Source: Planctomycetota bacterium
GTDB lineage: Bacteria; Planctomycetota; Planctomycetia; Isosphaerales; Isosphaeraceae
Direction: 5' to 3'
DNA: 64,000 nucleotides
NCBI GenBank assembly: GCA_021791715.1
Contig: JAJYWB010000026.1
Coordinates: 1-64,000, forward strand
Part shown: piece by piece, positions 43,868 through 51,205 of the stretch
Layout of the letters: each line of letters starts with the position of its first letter
How positions within the stretch are numbered: position 1 is the stretch's first letter
Program-made: the position numbers and the translations under genes
The notes under the pieces: generated by a model
The model's database searches: none
What the model was told of the DNA's origin: nothing
The model's input: only the letters and a program-made list of their open reading frames with translations

Positions 43868-45955
43868 GTGAGCACAATATCATCAGTTTCGACGGAGAAG
43901 CCTCGTAACGGCCTCGCGGGGCTGAAGCATTGGCGTTACGACCTCGTCGCGGGGCTGGTCGTTTCGCTCGTTTCGTTGCCGTTTTCGTTGGGGATCGCGG
44001 TCGCCTCGGGCGCTCCGCCGGTTTGCGGATTGATCTCGGCGATCATCGCGGGATTGGTGCTGCCGTTTTTGGGTGGATCGTACGTGACGGTGAGCGGGCC
44101 CGCCGCGGGGCTCGCTCCGGCTCTCTTCGCCGGGATGCTGCTCCTCGGGCACGGCGATTTATCGGTCGGTTATCCCCTCTTGCTCGTCGCGATTAGCCTG
44201 ACGGGCGCCGTACAGATCATCCTGGCTCGGCTTCAACTCGCTCGTTTCAGCGCGATATTCCCCGCGTCGGTCGTCGAGGGGATGCTCGCCTCGATCGGCC
44301 TGTTGATCATCGCCAAGCAGTTGCCGCTGATTCTCGGCGTCAAATACAAGGCGCACGAGTTCTGGGGAATCCTCGCCGAAACGCCCAAACGTTTCATCGA
44401 GATGGATACGAAAGTCTTCTTCACCGGGATTTTTTGCCTAGCTCTTATCTTTATACTATCATCGATAAAATCCAAGTGGATCAAGATCGTTCCTCCGCAG
44501 GTGATCGCCGCGGTCGTCGGTCTGTTGATCGGCCGGTATCTGGGACTGGGAGGAGATCGCCTGATCGCGATCCCCGATCATCCGTTTAAAAACGGCTTTC
44601 ATTTACCGAACTTCGCGGGGGTGATCGCCGATCGATCGATCTGGAAGGGGCTCGCGACGACGGTTCTCACGCTGACTTTGATCGACGGGGTCGAATCGCT
44701 GGCGACGATCGCCGCGATCGATAAAATCGATCCGTTCCGTCGCAAATCCGACCCCAATAAAACATTGCAGGCGATGGGCGTATCGAATTTGTGCTCGAGC
44801 CTGGCGGGAGGGCTGACGATCATCCCCGGGGGCGTGAAGAGCACGACATGCATCTTAAGCGGCGGTCGCACCCAATGGGCCAATTTTTACAACGCGTTAT
44901 TTTTAACAATTTATTTATTGTTGGGTCGAAACGTGATCAACATGATGCCGTACGCGGCGCTCGGGTCGATCGTGTTGTACACGGGCTACAAGTTGTGCTC
45001 GCCGAAGGTTTGGCGTCACGTCGCGAGGATCGGCGGCGAGCAATTATCGGTGTTCACGATCACGATACTCGTCACCGTTTCGACCGACCTGTTATGGGGG
45101 ATCGCCGCGGGAATGCTCGCGAAGATGATATTGGAACTCGCGATCGTCTCGAACGTCGAGAGGCACGGCGAACACGGACGCGAACCGGTATGGAAAGGCG
45201 CGATGCGTCGGTTCAACCAAACGTCCGAGCTTTTCCGCGATCCCGTCGTCAAAAGCGTAACGGTGGGTGATCATCATTATATCCTTTTCGGTCGTCCGCT
45301 CGTTTGTTTCAACGCGCTCCGGATCGATTCCAATTTGAAGCGCATTCCGCCCGGAGTTTCAAAGGTTTGTTTACATGTTACCGATCTGGTGACGATCGTC
45401 GATCACACGACCGCGACGGCGCTTTTGGAGTTCGTCGAGCATTTCGCCGAGAGCGGCAGGGGGGTCGCGACGATTATCGGATTGGATCGACTCAAGTCAA
45501 AGTCGGGTTATCATGCGTCGATGCGAGTCGGTCGTCCGCTCCATTCGGCGAGGCGAAACGAGGCGATCGTCGAGATTTCGCGATCGAATCATCCCGAAGG
45601 CGCCGAGTTCGATCCCCGCGCGTTTCTCGAATCGATCGCCTCGGCGCGGCTCGAAACGATCCCGCGGCGTCGCCGTCATCCGATGAGTAAATCGTTGATT
45701 ATTTTGCGTCGATATATGAAATCAAAACGCAAGCCTCGTTCAAGGCGCGCTCCCGTACGTTTCGATCATCAAGCCGAGCCCCTGCGCGAGGCCGCGTCGG
45801 CCGTTCCCGAAGGGATCGACCTCGCCGCGGCGGGACTCGTGACGAACGACGCGGGGTCCGAGGATCGTCGAAACGCCGACGCGCTCGGCCTAGCGGCGCG
45901 CGACGTTCCGGGCGAAGGGGTCCACGGCCATGCGAACGAGAATAACTTGATGTGA
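43868..45955 (+). CDS. SulP family anion permease with STAS domain
   Basis: 695 aa, start GTG 43868 with AAAGGA about nine bases upstream. Residues 25-445 contain 10-12 membrane helices with SulP signatures (RYDLVAGLVVSLVSLPFSLGIAVASGAPPV, PAAGLAPALFAGM, GVKSTTCILSGGRTQ-like NBD loop). A STAS domain (about 455-565, VCLHVTDLVTIVDHTTATALL) follows, then a basic, disordered tail. The carrier exchanges or imports sulfate, bicarbonate or other anions; the ion cannot be fixed from sequence. Convergent with the NtrC-like regulator, 38 bp between stops. No sulfate-assimilation or carbonic anhydrase gene is adjacent. Confidence 0.88.
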   Translation: MSTISSVSTEKPRNGLAGLKHWRYDLVAGLVVSLVSLPFSLGIAVASGAPPVCGLISAIIAGLVLPFLGGSYVTVSGPAAGLAPALFAGMLLLGHGDLSVGYPLLLVAISLTGAVQIILARLQLARFSAIFPASVVEGMLASIGLLIIAKQLPLILGVKYKAHEFWGILAETPKRFIEMDTKVFFTGIFCLALIFILSSIKSKWIKIVPPQVIAAVVGLLIGRYLGLGGDRLIAIPDHPFKNGFHLPNFAGVIADRSIWKGLATTVLTLTLIDGVESLATIAAIDKIDPFRRKSDPNKTLQAMGVSNLCSSLAGGLTIIPGGVKSTTCILSGGRTQWANFYNALFLTIYLLLGRNVINMMPYAALGSIVLYTGYKLCSPKVWRHVARIGGEQLSVFTITILVTVSTDLLWGIAAGMLAKMILELAIVSNVERHGEHGREPVWKGAMRRFNQTSELFRDPVVKSVTVGDHHYILFGRPLVCFNALRIDSNLKRIPPGVSKVCLHVTDLVTIVDHTTATALLEFVEHFAESGRGVATIIGLDRLKSKSGYHASMRVGRPLHSARRNEAIVEISRSNHPEGAEFDPRAFLESIASARLETIPRRRRHPMSKSLIILRRYMKSKRKPRSRRAPVRFDHQAEPLREAASAVPEGIDLAAAGLVTNDAGSEDRRNADALGLAARDVPGEGVHGHANENNLM

Positions 45956-45992
45956 TTGAGCTTTGATCAAGCCGGTTCGGCGCGACTCGATG

Positions 45993-47348
45993 TTACGAGA
46001 TCCCCAGCCGGCTCATTTTGAGCTGCAGCGTGCGGACGCTGATTCCCAGCACCTTGGCGGTCGGCTCGCGCCGGCGGTTGCACGTTTCGAGCGCCGCGAG
46101 GATCGCGGCCTTCTCGGCCTCTTGCACGGCGTCGTCGAGCGTCGTCGCGAGCGAGATTCGCGGAGTTTGCGTTTTCTTCGCGGGGAGATCCTCGGCGTGG
46201 ATCGTCTCATCGTCGACCATCACCGCCAATCGTTCCATAGAATTGATCAATTGTCGAACATTCCCAGGCCAGGAATAATCGCATAATATTTTCATCGCGG
46301 CGCCGGCGATCCGTTTGGGCTCCCGGCGATGCCGAGCGCACGCGCGGGCGAGAAAAAATTCGGCAAGCATCGGAATGTCTTCGCGGCGTTCGCGAAGCGG
46401 AGGGACGCGGAGCGAGACGACGTTCAAACGATAATAAAGATCTTCACGCAATTTCCCTTCGGCGACGAGCTTATCGACGTCGCGATGCGTGGCGACGACG
46501 AATCGAGCGTCGATCGAAATCAGCGTTTCGCCCCCCAACCGCCGGAGTTCGCGTTGTTCGAGCACGCGAAGCAGATCGACCTGCGTTTTCGGCGTCATCT
46601 CGCCGATTTCATCAAGGAAAAGCGTCCCTCCTCGAGCCATTTCGAACCAGCCCGGCTTGCGTCGATCGGCGCCGCTGAACGCCCCTTTTTCGTGACCGAA
46701 AAGTTCGCTTTCGATCAGCGTTTCGGGGAGCGCGCCCACGTTGACCGCGATAAACGGCGCCTCGTTCCGCGGGCTGAGGTCGTGAATCGCCTTGGCGACC
46801 AATTCCTTTCCCGTCCCGCTTTCGCCCTGAATCAGCACGGTGAGTTCGGTGTCGGCGATCCTCCTGATCCTCGAGAAGAGCGTTTTGATCGCCTCGCTCT
46901 CGCCGAGAATCTCGGGATGCTCGCGCCGGGCCGCGAGATCCTCGCGGAGCAGGCGGTTCTCCTCGCTCAACGTCGAATGATCAAGCGCCTTGCGCACCTG
47001 CATCCGAAGCAATTCCAGATCAACGGGCTTGGTTATATAATCATACGCGCCGAGCCGCATCGCCTCGACCGCGGATTCGATCGACCCGAACGCGGTGACG
47101 ACGAGGATCTTCGTTTCGGGACGGCCGTGCATCACCTTGCGGACCAGATCGATCCCCGTCCGCGCTCCCGGCATCCGCAGGTCGGTGATGAGAATTCGCG
47201 GGTGAAGCTTCTCGAACAGGTTCCAGGCCTCGTCGACGTCGCTCGCGGTGGCGATCTCGAGCCCCGAGCTTTTCAGCCCCAGCGCCATCCCCGATCGAAT
47301 GTTCGGTTCGTCGTCGACGATCAGCACGCGATTCGGAGTCGCGCTCAT
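45993..47348 (-). CDS. Sigma-54-dependent response regulator (NtrC family), GAFSGA variant
   Basis: 451 aa. Receiver domain (residues 5-120) with D12/D13 and D56 phospho-acceptor. AAA+ domain (about 147-375): Walker A GESGTGKE at 175-182, Walker B-like GGTLFLDEIG, and the sigma-54 contact loop GAFSGA at 222-227 in place of the canonical GAFTGA. A Fis-type helix-turn-helix closes the protein (AAILAALETCNRRREPTA, VRTLQLKMSRLGIS). It should activate sigma-54 promoters when phosphorylated. Its first ATG overlaps the stop of the upstream histidine kinase (4 bp), so the pair is co-translated. Confidence 0.92.
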   Translation of the reverse strand: MSATPNRVLIVDDEPNIRSGMALGLKSSGLEIATASDVDEAWNLFEKLHPRILITDLRMPGARTGIDLVRKVMHGRPETKILVVTAFGSIESAVEAMRLGAYDYITKPVDLELLRMQVRKALDHSTLSEENRLLREDLAARREHPEILGESEAIKTLFSRIRRIADTELTVLIQGESGTGKELVAKAIHDLSPRNEAPFIAVNVGALPETLIESELFGHEKGAFSGADRRKPGWFEMARGGTLFLDEIGEMTPKTQVDLLRVLEQRELRRLGGETLISIDARFVVATHRDVDKLVAEGKLREDLYYRLNVVSLRVPPLRERREDIPMLAEFFLARACARHRREPKRIAGAAMKILCDYSWPGNVRQLINSMERLAVMVDDETIHAEDLPAKKTQTPRISLATTLDDAVQEAEKAAILAALETCNRRREPTAKVLGISVRTLQLKMSRLGIS

Positions 47349-48649
47349 ATCAAGGCTTCTTTCTCGATCACCGGCTCGACGCCGGGCGAAAGGGGTATCG
47401 CCAGGCGAAACGTCGTCTTCGACGGACTCGGCTTGAACTCGACTCGGCCGCCGTGCCGACCGATCAACGTCTCGGCCCGCGCCAATCCCATCCCGGCGCC
47501 GAGCCCCAAAACCGTGAAATAAGGCTGGAACAACTCGCGTCGAACCGAGGGAGGAACGCTCACCCCCGTGTCCGATACGTCGAATCGGAGCTCGTCGTCG
47601 TCGACCGCCGCGGCGAACGTCAGCTCGCCCCCCTCGGGAGTCGCCTCGAGCGAGCCGATCGCCAAATTGAGCAAAGCATGCTTGAATATCTCGTGATCGA
47701 GCGAAACGATCAGCGAATTCTCATACGATCGATGGAAGACGACGTCGACCTTTTGCTTCGCCGCCGCGGGCTCGATCAGTTTGATCGTCTCGGACGCGAG
47801 CGCGACGACGTCGACGGGCGTCGGCTCGATCCCTCCCGAACACGCCAGATCGCGAAATCCGCCGAGCACCTTGTCGAGCTTGTGAGCCTCTTCGTTCACC
47901 ACGCCGATCAGCTCGCTCAGGTCGTCCGAGATCGCCTCGTCGCGAATTCGCTCCTCAAGCAATTGGATGTGAAGACTTAACGCGGTGAGCGGATTTCGAA
48001 TCTCATGATTCATCCCCGCCGCGGCGATCCCCATCAAATCGATGAACCGCTGCATCCGACGAACGCGATCCTCGGTGATCGGGAGATCCTCCTTGGAGTC
48101 AAGCGGCCTCAATAGCCCGAAATCGCTCCCCGATCCGCTCGCAAAGGAAGGATCAAAAAGCATATCCCCGCGCGTCGATTCAACCGCTCGCCGCCGATCG
48201 GGCGAATCGGGGCGAAGCTCGAAGTCGTTCTCGCGCGAACGAGACGAGTTCACGTGAGTGATCGATTGAACACGGCTTGAATCGGTCTTTAAACCCCGCT
48301 CGTTCGCGCTCTCCAAAAAATCGGTCGCGACGTGGATTGATTTTTCGATTGATCGATTTTTGATGCGACGACGCAGTGCGACAAGCGACGCCGCGACCGC
48401 GATCAGCAGAAAAACGGCGCCGATCCTTAAAACGAAGTTCCACGCGGCCGACTCGTTTCGGAGCGAATCGATCTCTCGAACGGAAAGGACTCCGCCGCGG
48501 TCGAGCCGGCGTACGATCAGTCGGTAATCGGTCCAAACCTGATACCCCGCCGCCGCGCCGATCGCGAGAGCCAGGCCCAGGAACACAATCGTGACCGTCA
48601 TGATCTTCGAGAGCCGGAATCGGCTTTTATCTGCATTTATATGAATCAT
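47345..48649 (-). CDS. Sensor histidine kinase with degenerate ATP-binding motifs
   Basis: 434 aa. Two membrane helices (residues about 18-38 and 72-94) flank a 30-aa periplasmic loop. A flexible linker (100-190) leads to the dimerisation helix with phospho-acceptor H215 in MNHEIRNP. The catalytic domain has unusual motifs: the N-box residue that should be Asn is G332 (LLNLAIGSLEA), and the G1 box reads D360-TGVS instead of DxGxG. The F-region (LFQPYFTV) and G2 (GLGAGMGLA) are present. Either a weak kinase, a phosphatase-dominant sensor, or ATP binds differently. It pairs with the NtrC-like regulator (4-bp overlap) and probably controls a sigma-54 regulon. Confidence 0.87.
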   Translation of the reverse strand: MIHINADKSRFRLSKIMTVTIVFLGLALAIGAAAGYQVWTDYRLIVRRLDRGGVLSVREIDSLRNESAAWNFVLRIGAVFLLIAVAASLVALRRRIKNRSIEKSIHVATDFLESANERGLKTDSSRVQSITHVNSSRSRENDFELRPDSPDRRRAVESTRGDMLFDPSFASGSGSDFGLLRPLDSKEDLPITEDRVRRMQRFIDLMGIAAAGMNHEIRNPLTALSLHIQLLEERIRDEAISDDLSELIGVVNEEAHKLDKVLGGFRDLACSGGIEPTPVDVVALASETIKLIEPAAAKQKVDVVFHRSYENSLIVSLDHEIFKHALLNLAIGSLEATPEGGELTFAAAVDDDELRFDVSDTGVSVPPSVRRELFQPYFTVLGLGAGMGLARAETLIGRHGGRVEFKPSPSKTTFRLAIPLSPGVEPVIEKEALI

Positions 48650-48867
48650 CGTCGCGCGTCCCCGCCGTCGTTATTTTGAACACGAGCGGCGCGGCGAGCC
48701 TCGCCGCGCATCGGTGGAAGAGGTTCCGATGGAGACGAAATAGGCCGCGAACGGCCGATCTCGACGCGAGATCGGCCTCGTTCGCCATTCAATGTATCAA
48801 CGCGGTAGGCGGTCGACAAGGATCGACCGCGCGACCGATCGGCTCGCCGATCCGCGAAGTCGCCCGA

Positions 48868-49449
48868 TTATTTAAGCTCTTTGATATAAATGTTGCGGAA
48901 TTCCAGCGGGTTTCCGTGGTGTTGGAGCTCGATCGTTCCCGTCGTCGGCAACGGCTTCGAGCGATCGAAATAATTTTCCATCGTCACATTTTCAACGACT
49001 TTTTGGCCGTTGAGCTCGACAGAGACTTTGTCTCCCCGGATCACGATATGGAACGTGTTCCATTCGCCGACGGGCTTATCGGCGACCGCGGTCGGCTTGC
49101 TCGGGTTCTTCTCGTTGTTATAAAGCCCTCCCGAGCCGATCGGGTTGTCCCAAATTTGAACCTGGGGACAGCCGCGCAGATAAATCCCCGAATCCCCGCC
49201 GGCGCCGATCTTCCAATCGACCAACAACTCAAAATCGCCGTAATTCTTCGAAGTGACGAGCGAATCCCCCCGGCCGTCGTAATGAAGAACCCCGTCGACG
49301 ACCGTCCAATGCCCCTTCGCCTTCCCCTCGTTCTTCCAGTTCGTCAGGTCGACCCCGTTGAAAAGCGCGCTATACCCCTCGGGAGGCCGCGGCGCGGCCG
49401 ATTCGACGCCGATCGAAGTCGCGGCGACCAATAATACAAACGCGAACAT
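48868..49449 (-). CDS. Secreted DUF1080 (3-keto-disaccharide hydrolase-like) protein
   Basis: 193 aa, with a short signal peptide (FAFVLLVAATSIGVESA) and a single DUF1080 domain: YSALFNGVDLTNWKNEG, HWTVVDGVLHYDGRG, FELLVDWKIGAGGDSGIYLR, the PTAVADKPVGEWNTFHI strand and the ending IELQHHGNPLEFRNIYIKEL. AGGAG lies about ten bases before the ATG. Smaller than the other two DUF1080 proteins in the window; it is the minimal form of the domain. Likely a periplasmic or surface glycan-processing enzyme. Confidence 0.9.
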   Translation of the reverse strand: MFAFVLLVAATSIGVESAAPRPPEGYSALFNGVDLTNWKNEGKAKGHWTVVDGVLHYDGRGDSLVTSKNYGDFELLVDWKIGAGGDSGIYLRGCPQVQIWDNPIGSGGLYNNEKNPSKPTAVADKPVGEWNTFHIVIRGDKVSVELNGQKVVENVTMENYFDRSKPLPTTGTIELQHHGNPLEFRNIYIKELK

Positions 49450-49506
49450 AACGAGCGATCTCCTGTAAGGAATGATTCGAGGCGGGTGAATAAGGCGTAA
49501 GAAATG

Positions 49507-49890
49507 TTAAGATAGCGCGCGTGCGGCTCGCGAAGCAAGCGGGTTAAATCCGGCGGTCGACTTTGATTCAAGGAATTCCAACATCCCGCACGTATCGTTA
49601 TGATCATGAATTTTCAGGATGAGCGAGAGCCCTCGAATCATCTCGCCGATCGAGAGAGAGCCCGTTGCACAATAAACGATTCCGGCGTGCTCGACGCCGG
49701 ACGCGTGCATCGACGGAAAATCACGATCTTGAGTGAATAGAACTCGTTTATGATTGAGAGCGTATTCGATCTGAAGCGAATCGGATGAATGAAGGAGCCC
49801 TACTTCGGGGGTGGTTGTTACGTCGACGCCGCGCCTCCTGAGACCTTCGGCGATGAATCGAGAACGGTTTTCATCAAGATGGAATCGAAT
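49507..49890 (-). CDS. DUF5615 (PIN-like) toxin without a standard start codon
   Basis: 127 aa when read from ATT 49890 (or ACG 49893). The translation opens as IRFHLDENRSRFIAEGLRRR and continues VDVTTTPEVGLLHSSDS, RVLFTQDRDF and HAGIVYCATGSLSIGEMIRG, the full DUF5615 (Mut7-C/PIN-like) pattern with acidic residues D and E. The frame is intact to TAA 49507. The only ATG in frame is near 49710 and would drop the N-terminal half, so ATT or ACG may be the real start, coupled to the antitoxin, whose stop it overlaps by about 17 bp. Alternatively the start codon has been lost. Confidence 0.75.
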   Translation of the reverse strand: MRFHLDENRSRFIAEGLRRRGVDVTTTPEVGLLHSSDSLQIEYALNHKRVLFTQDRDFPSMHASGVEHAGIVYCATGSLSIGEMIRGLSLILKIHDHNDTCGMLEFLESKSTAGFNPLASRAARALS

Positions 49891-50260
49891 CGTTCGCGGC
49901 GGTTTGGTTTCTTAACGCACGAGCCTTCTCAAAAATCGATCGCTCCTTCCCCTTCATTTCGTCGGCGATTCGATCATCCTCCATGATAGACGCGTCGATT
50001 TGTTCGCGATGTTCATAATAGTAAGCGAGCGCGATATGCACGTCGGAGAGAGTCAGCCTCGGATGATCGAGGACGATCTCGTCGGGATTCATACCCATTC
50101 GTTCGTACCAGATCGCGACGTCGGCCACGGTGACGCGATGCCCGGCGATTCGTGGTTTTCCGCCGCGCACTCCGTCCGTCGTCACGATCCGTTCGCCGAT
50201 CGCGATTGATCGACCGGCGTCGATTTGCGCTTCACGCGTTCGTGGTTCGATCGTCTCCAT
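49874..50260 (-). CDS. DUF433 antitoxin
   Basis: 128 aa. Residues about 22-80 are a DUF433 helix-turn-helix domain (GERIVTTDGVRGGKPRIAGHRVTVADVAIWYERMGMNPDEIV, LTLSDVHIALAYYYEHREQI), the usual partner of DUF5615 toxins. The remaining C-terminus is charged and should bind the toxin. ATG 50260 lies just seven bases from a TATAAT box and has no Shine-Dalgarno, suggesting a leaderless transcript. It likely represses its own promoter. Confidence 0.87.
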   Translation of the reverse strand: METIEPRTREAQIDAGRSIAIGERIVTTDGVRGGKPRIAGHRVTVADVAIWYERMGMNPDEIVLDHPRLTLSDVHIALAYYYEHREQIDASIMEDDRIADEMKGKERSIFEKARALRNQTAANDSIPS

Positions 50261-50266
50261 GAATGG

Positions 50267-50295
50267 ATTATACCCCGAAGTGTTTCGCTCGTCAC
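50267..50295 (-). promoter_or_regulatory. Probable leaderless promoter of the DUF433/DUF5615 operon
   Basis: On the minus strand: GTGACG (50290-50295) as -35 (four of six matches to TTGACA), 17-bp spacer, TATAAT (50267-50272), then six bases to the ATG at 50260. Transcription should begin at or next to the A of ATG. Confidence 0.55.
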
Positions 50296-50422
50296 GAGAT
50301 TTCCACTCGGTGAGTTATTGAACTTTGTTTTGTAGAATGGAAGAAGTCTTCGAGTGGGATATCGCGTTTGAAACGACGACCGATTCGACTCGACGAGGGT
50401 CGCGAAAACGAAGGAGACGCTC

Positions 50423-51067
50423 GTGGATGCTCGAACGACCTCGGGTGCGGATCGCGATCCCGGCCTTGCCGGGGATCGGCCGCGGCGATTCGCGCGGATT
50501 CGATCGATCGGCTGCTTCATGACGCTCACGCTCGCGCTCGCTTCGTGCGACACTCCGCGGCGAAATCCACCAAAGGACACGAAACTCATGACGATCAAAA
50601 TCACCAGCTCGGCGTTCGAGGCGAGTTCGAAGATCCCAAAGCTATATACATGCGATGACAAAAATATATCACCGCCGATCGCGTGGACGGGCGTTCCAGC
50701 CGAGGCGAAATCGCTCGCGTTGATCTGCGACGATCCCGACGCTCCTCGGGGGATCTGGTCGCATTGGGTGATGTACGGGATCGATCCTCGGGTAAGCGAA
50801 ATCGCCGCCGGGATCGAGGCGACCGAGCGTGCGGCTTTGAAGCCCGGTACCGATCCCGCGTTCCAGGGGAAGAACGACTTCGGTAAAATCGGCTACGGCG
50901 GCCCTTGTCCTCCAAGCGGAACGCATCGGTATTTCTTCAGGCTTTACGCGCTCGAAGGCGAGCTCGATCTCAAGCCGGGGGCGACTCGCGACCAGGTTCT
51001 CAAGGCGATCGAGGGGCGAATCGTCGCCGAGGGGGAGTTGATGGGAAAATACGCGCGTGAAAAATGA
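50423..51067 (+). CDS. PEBP/YbhB-family lipoprotein
   Basis: 214 aa from GTG 50423, which has AAGGAG (50410-50415) seven bases upstream. The N-terminus (RRFARIRSIGCFMTLTLALASC) is a lipoprotein signal with lipobox LASC, which would be lost if the later ATG 50519 or the ATG before TIKITSS were used. The main domain is YbhB/YbcL-like (Raf kinase inhibitor/PEBP): CDDKNISPPIAWTGVP, LALICDDPDAPRGIWSHWVMYGI, YGGPCPPSGTHRYFFRLYAL with conserved HxW and phosphate-site residues. Role: probably binds a small anion or ligand at the membrane; precise function of bacterial members is uncertain. Confidence 0.87.
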   Translation: MDARTTSGADRDPGLAGDRPRRFARIRSIGCFMTLTLALASCDTPRRNPPKDTKLMTIKITSSAFEASSKIPKLYTCDDKNISPPIAWTGVPAEAKSLALICDDPDAPRGIWSHWVMYGIDPRVSEIAAGIEATERAALKPGTDPAFQGKNDFGKIGYGGPCPPSGTHRYFFRLYALEGELDLKPGATRDQVLKAIEGRIVAEGELMGKYAREK

Positions 51068-51205
51068 ACTCGATCCTCGCCGCGCCCCTCGGTTTTGGTA
51101 AAATAAACGCTCGGCGAAGACGATCGATCGACGAATCGACCCGCGCTTTGATCGCTCGCATACCGATATCAGCACGTAATATTCACGCCGCGAGAGGGGA
51201 TTTCC

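Noticed and set aside
46329..47522. 397-aa plus-strand open frame
   Set aside because: Antisense to the NtrC-like regulator and its kinase, both with clear motifs.
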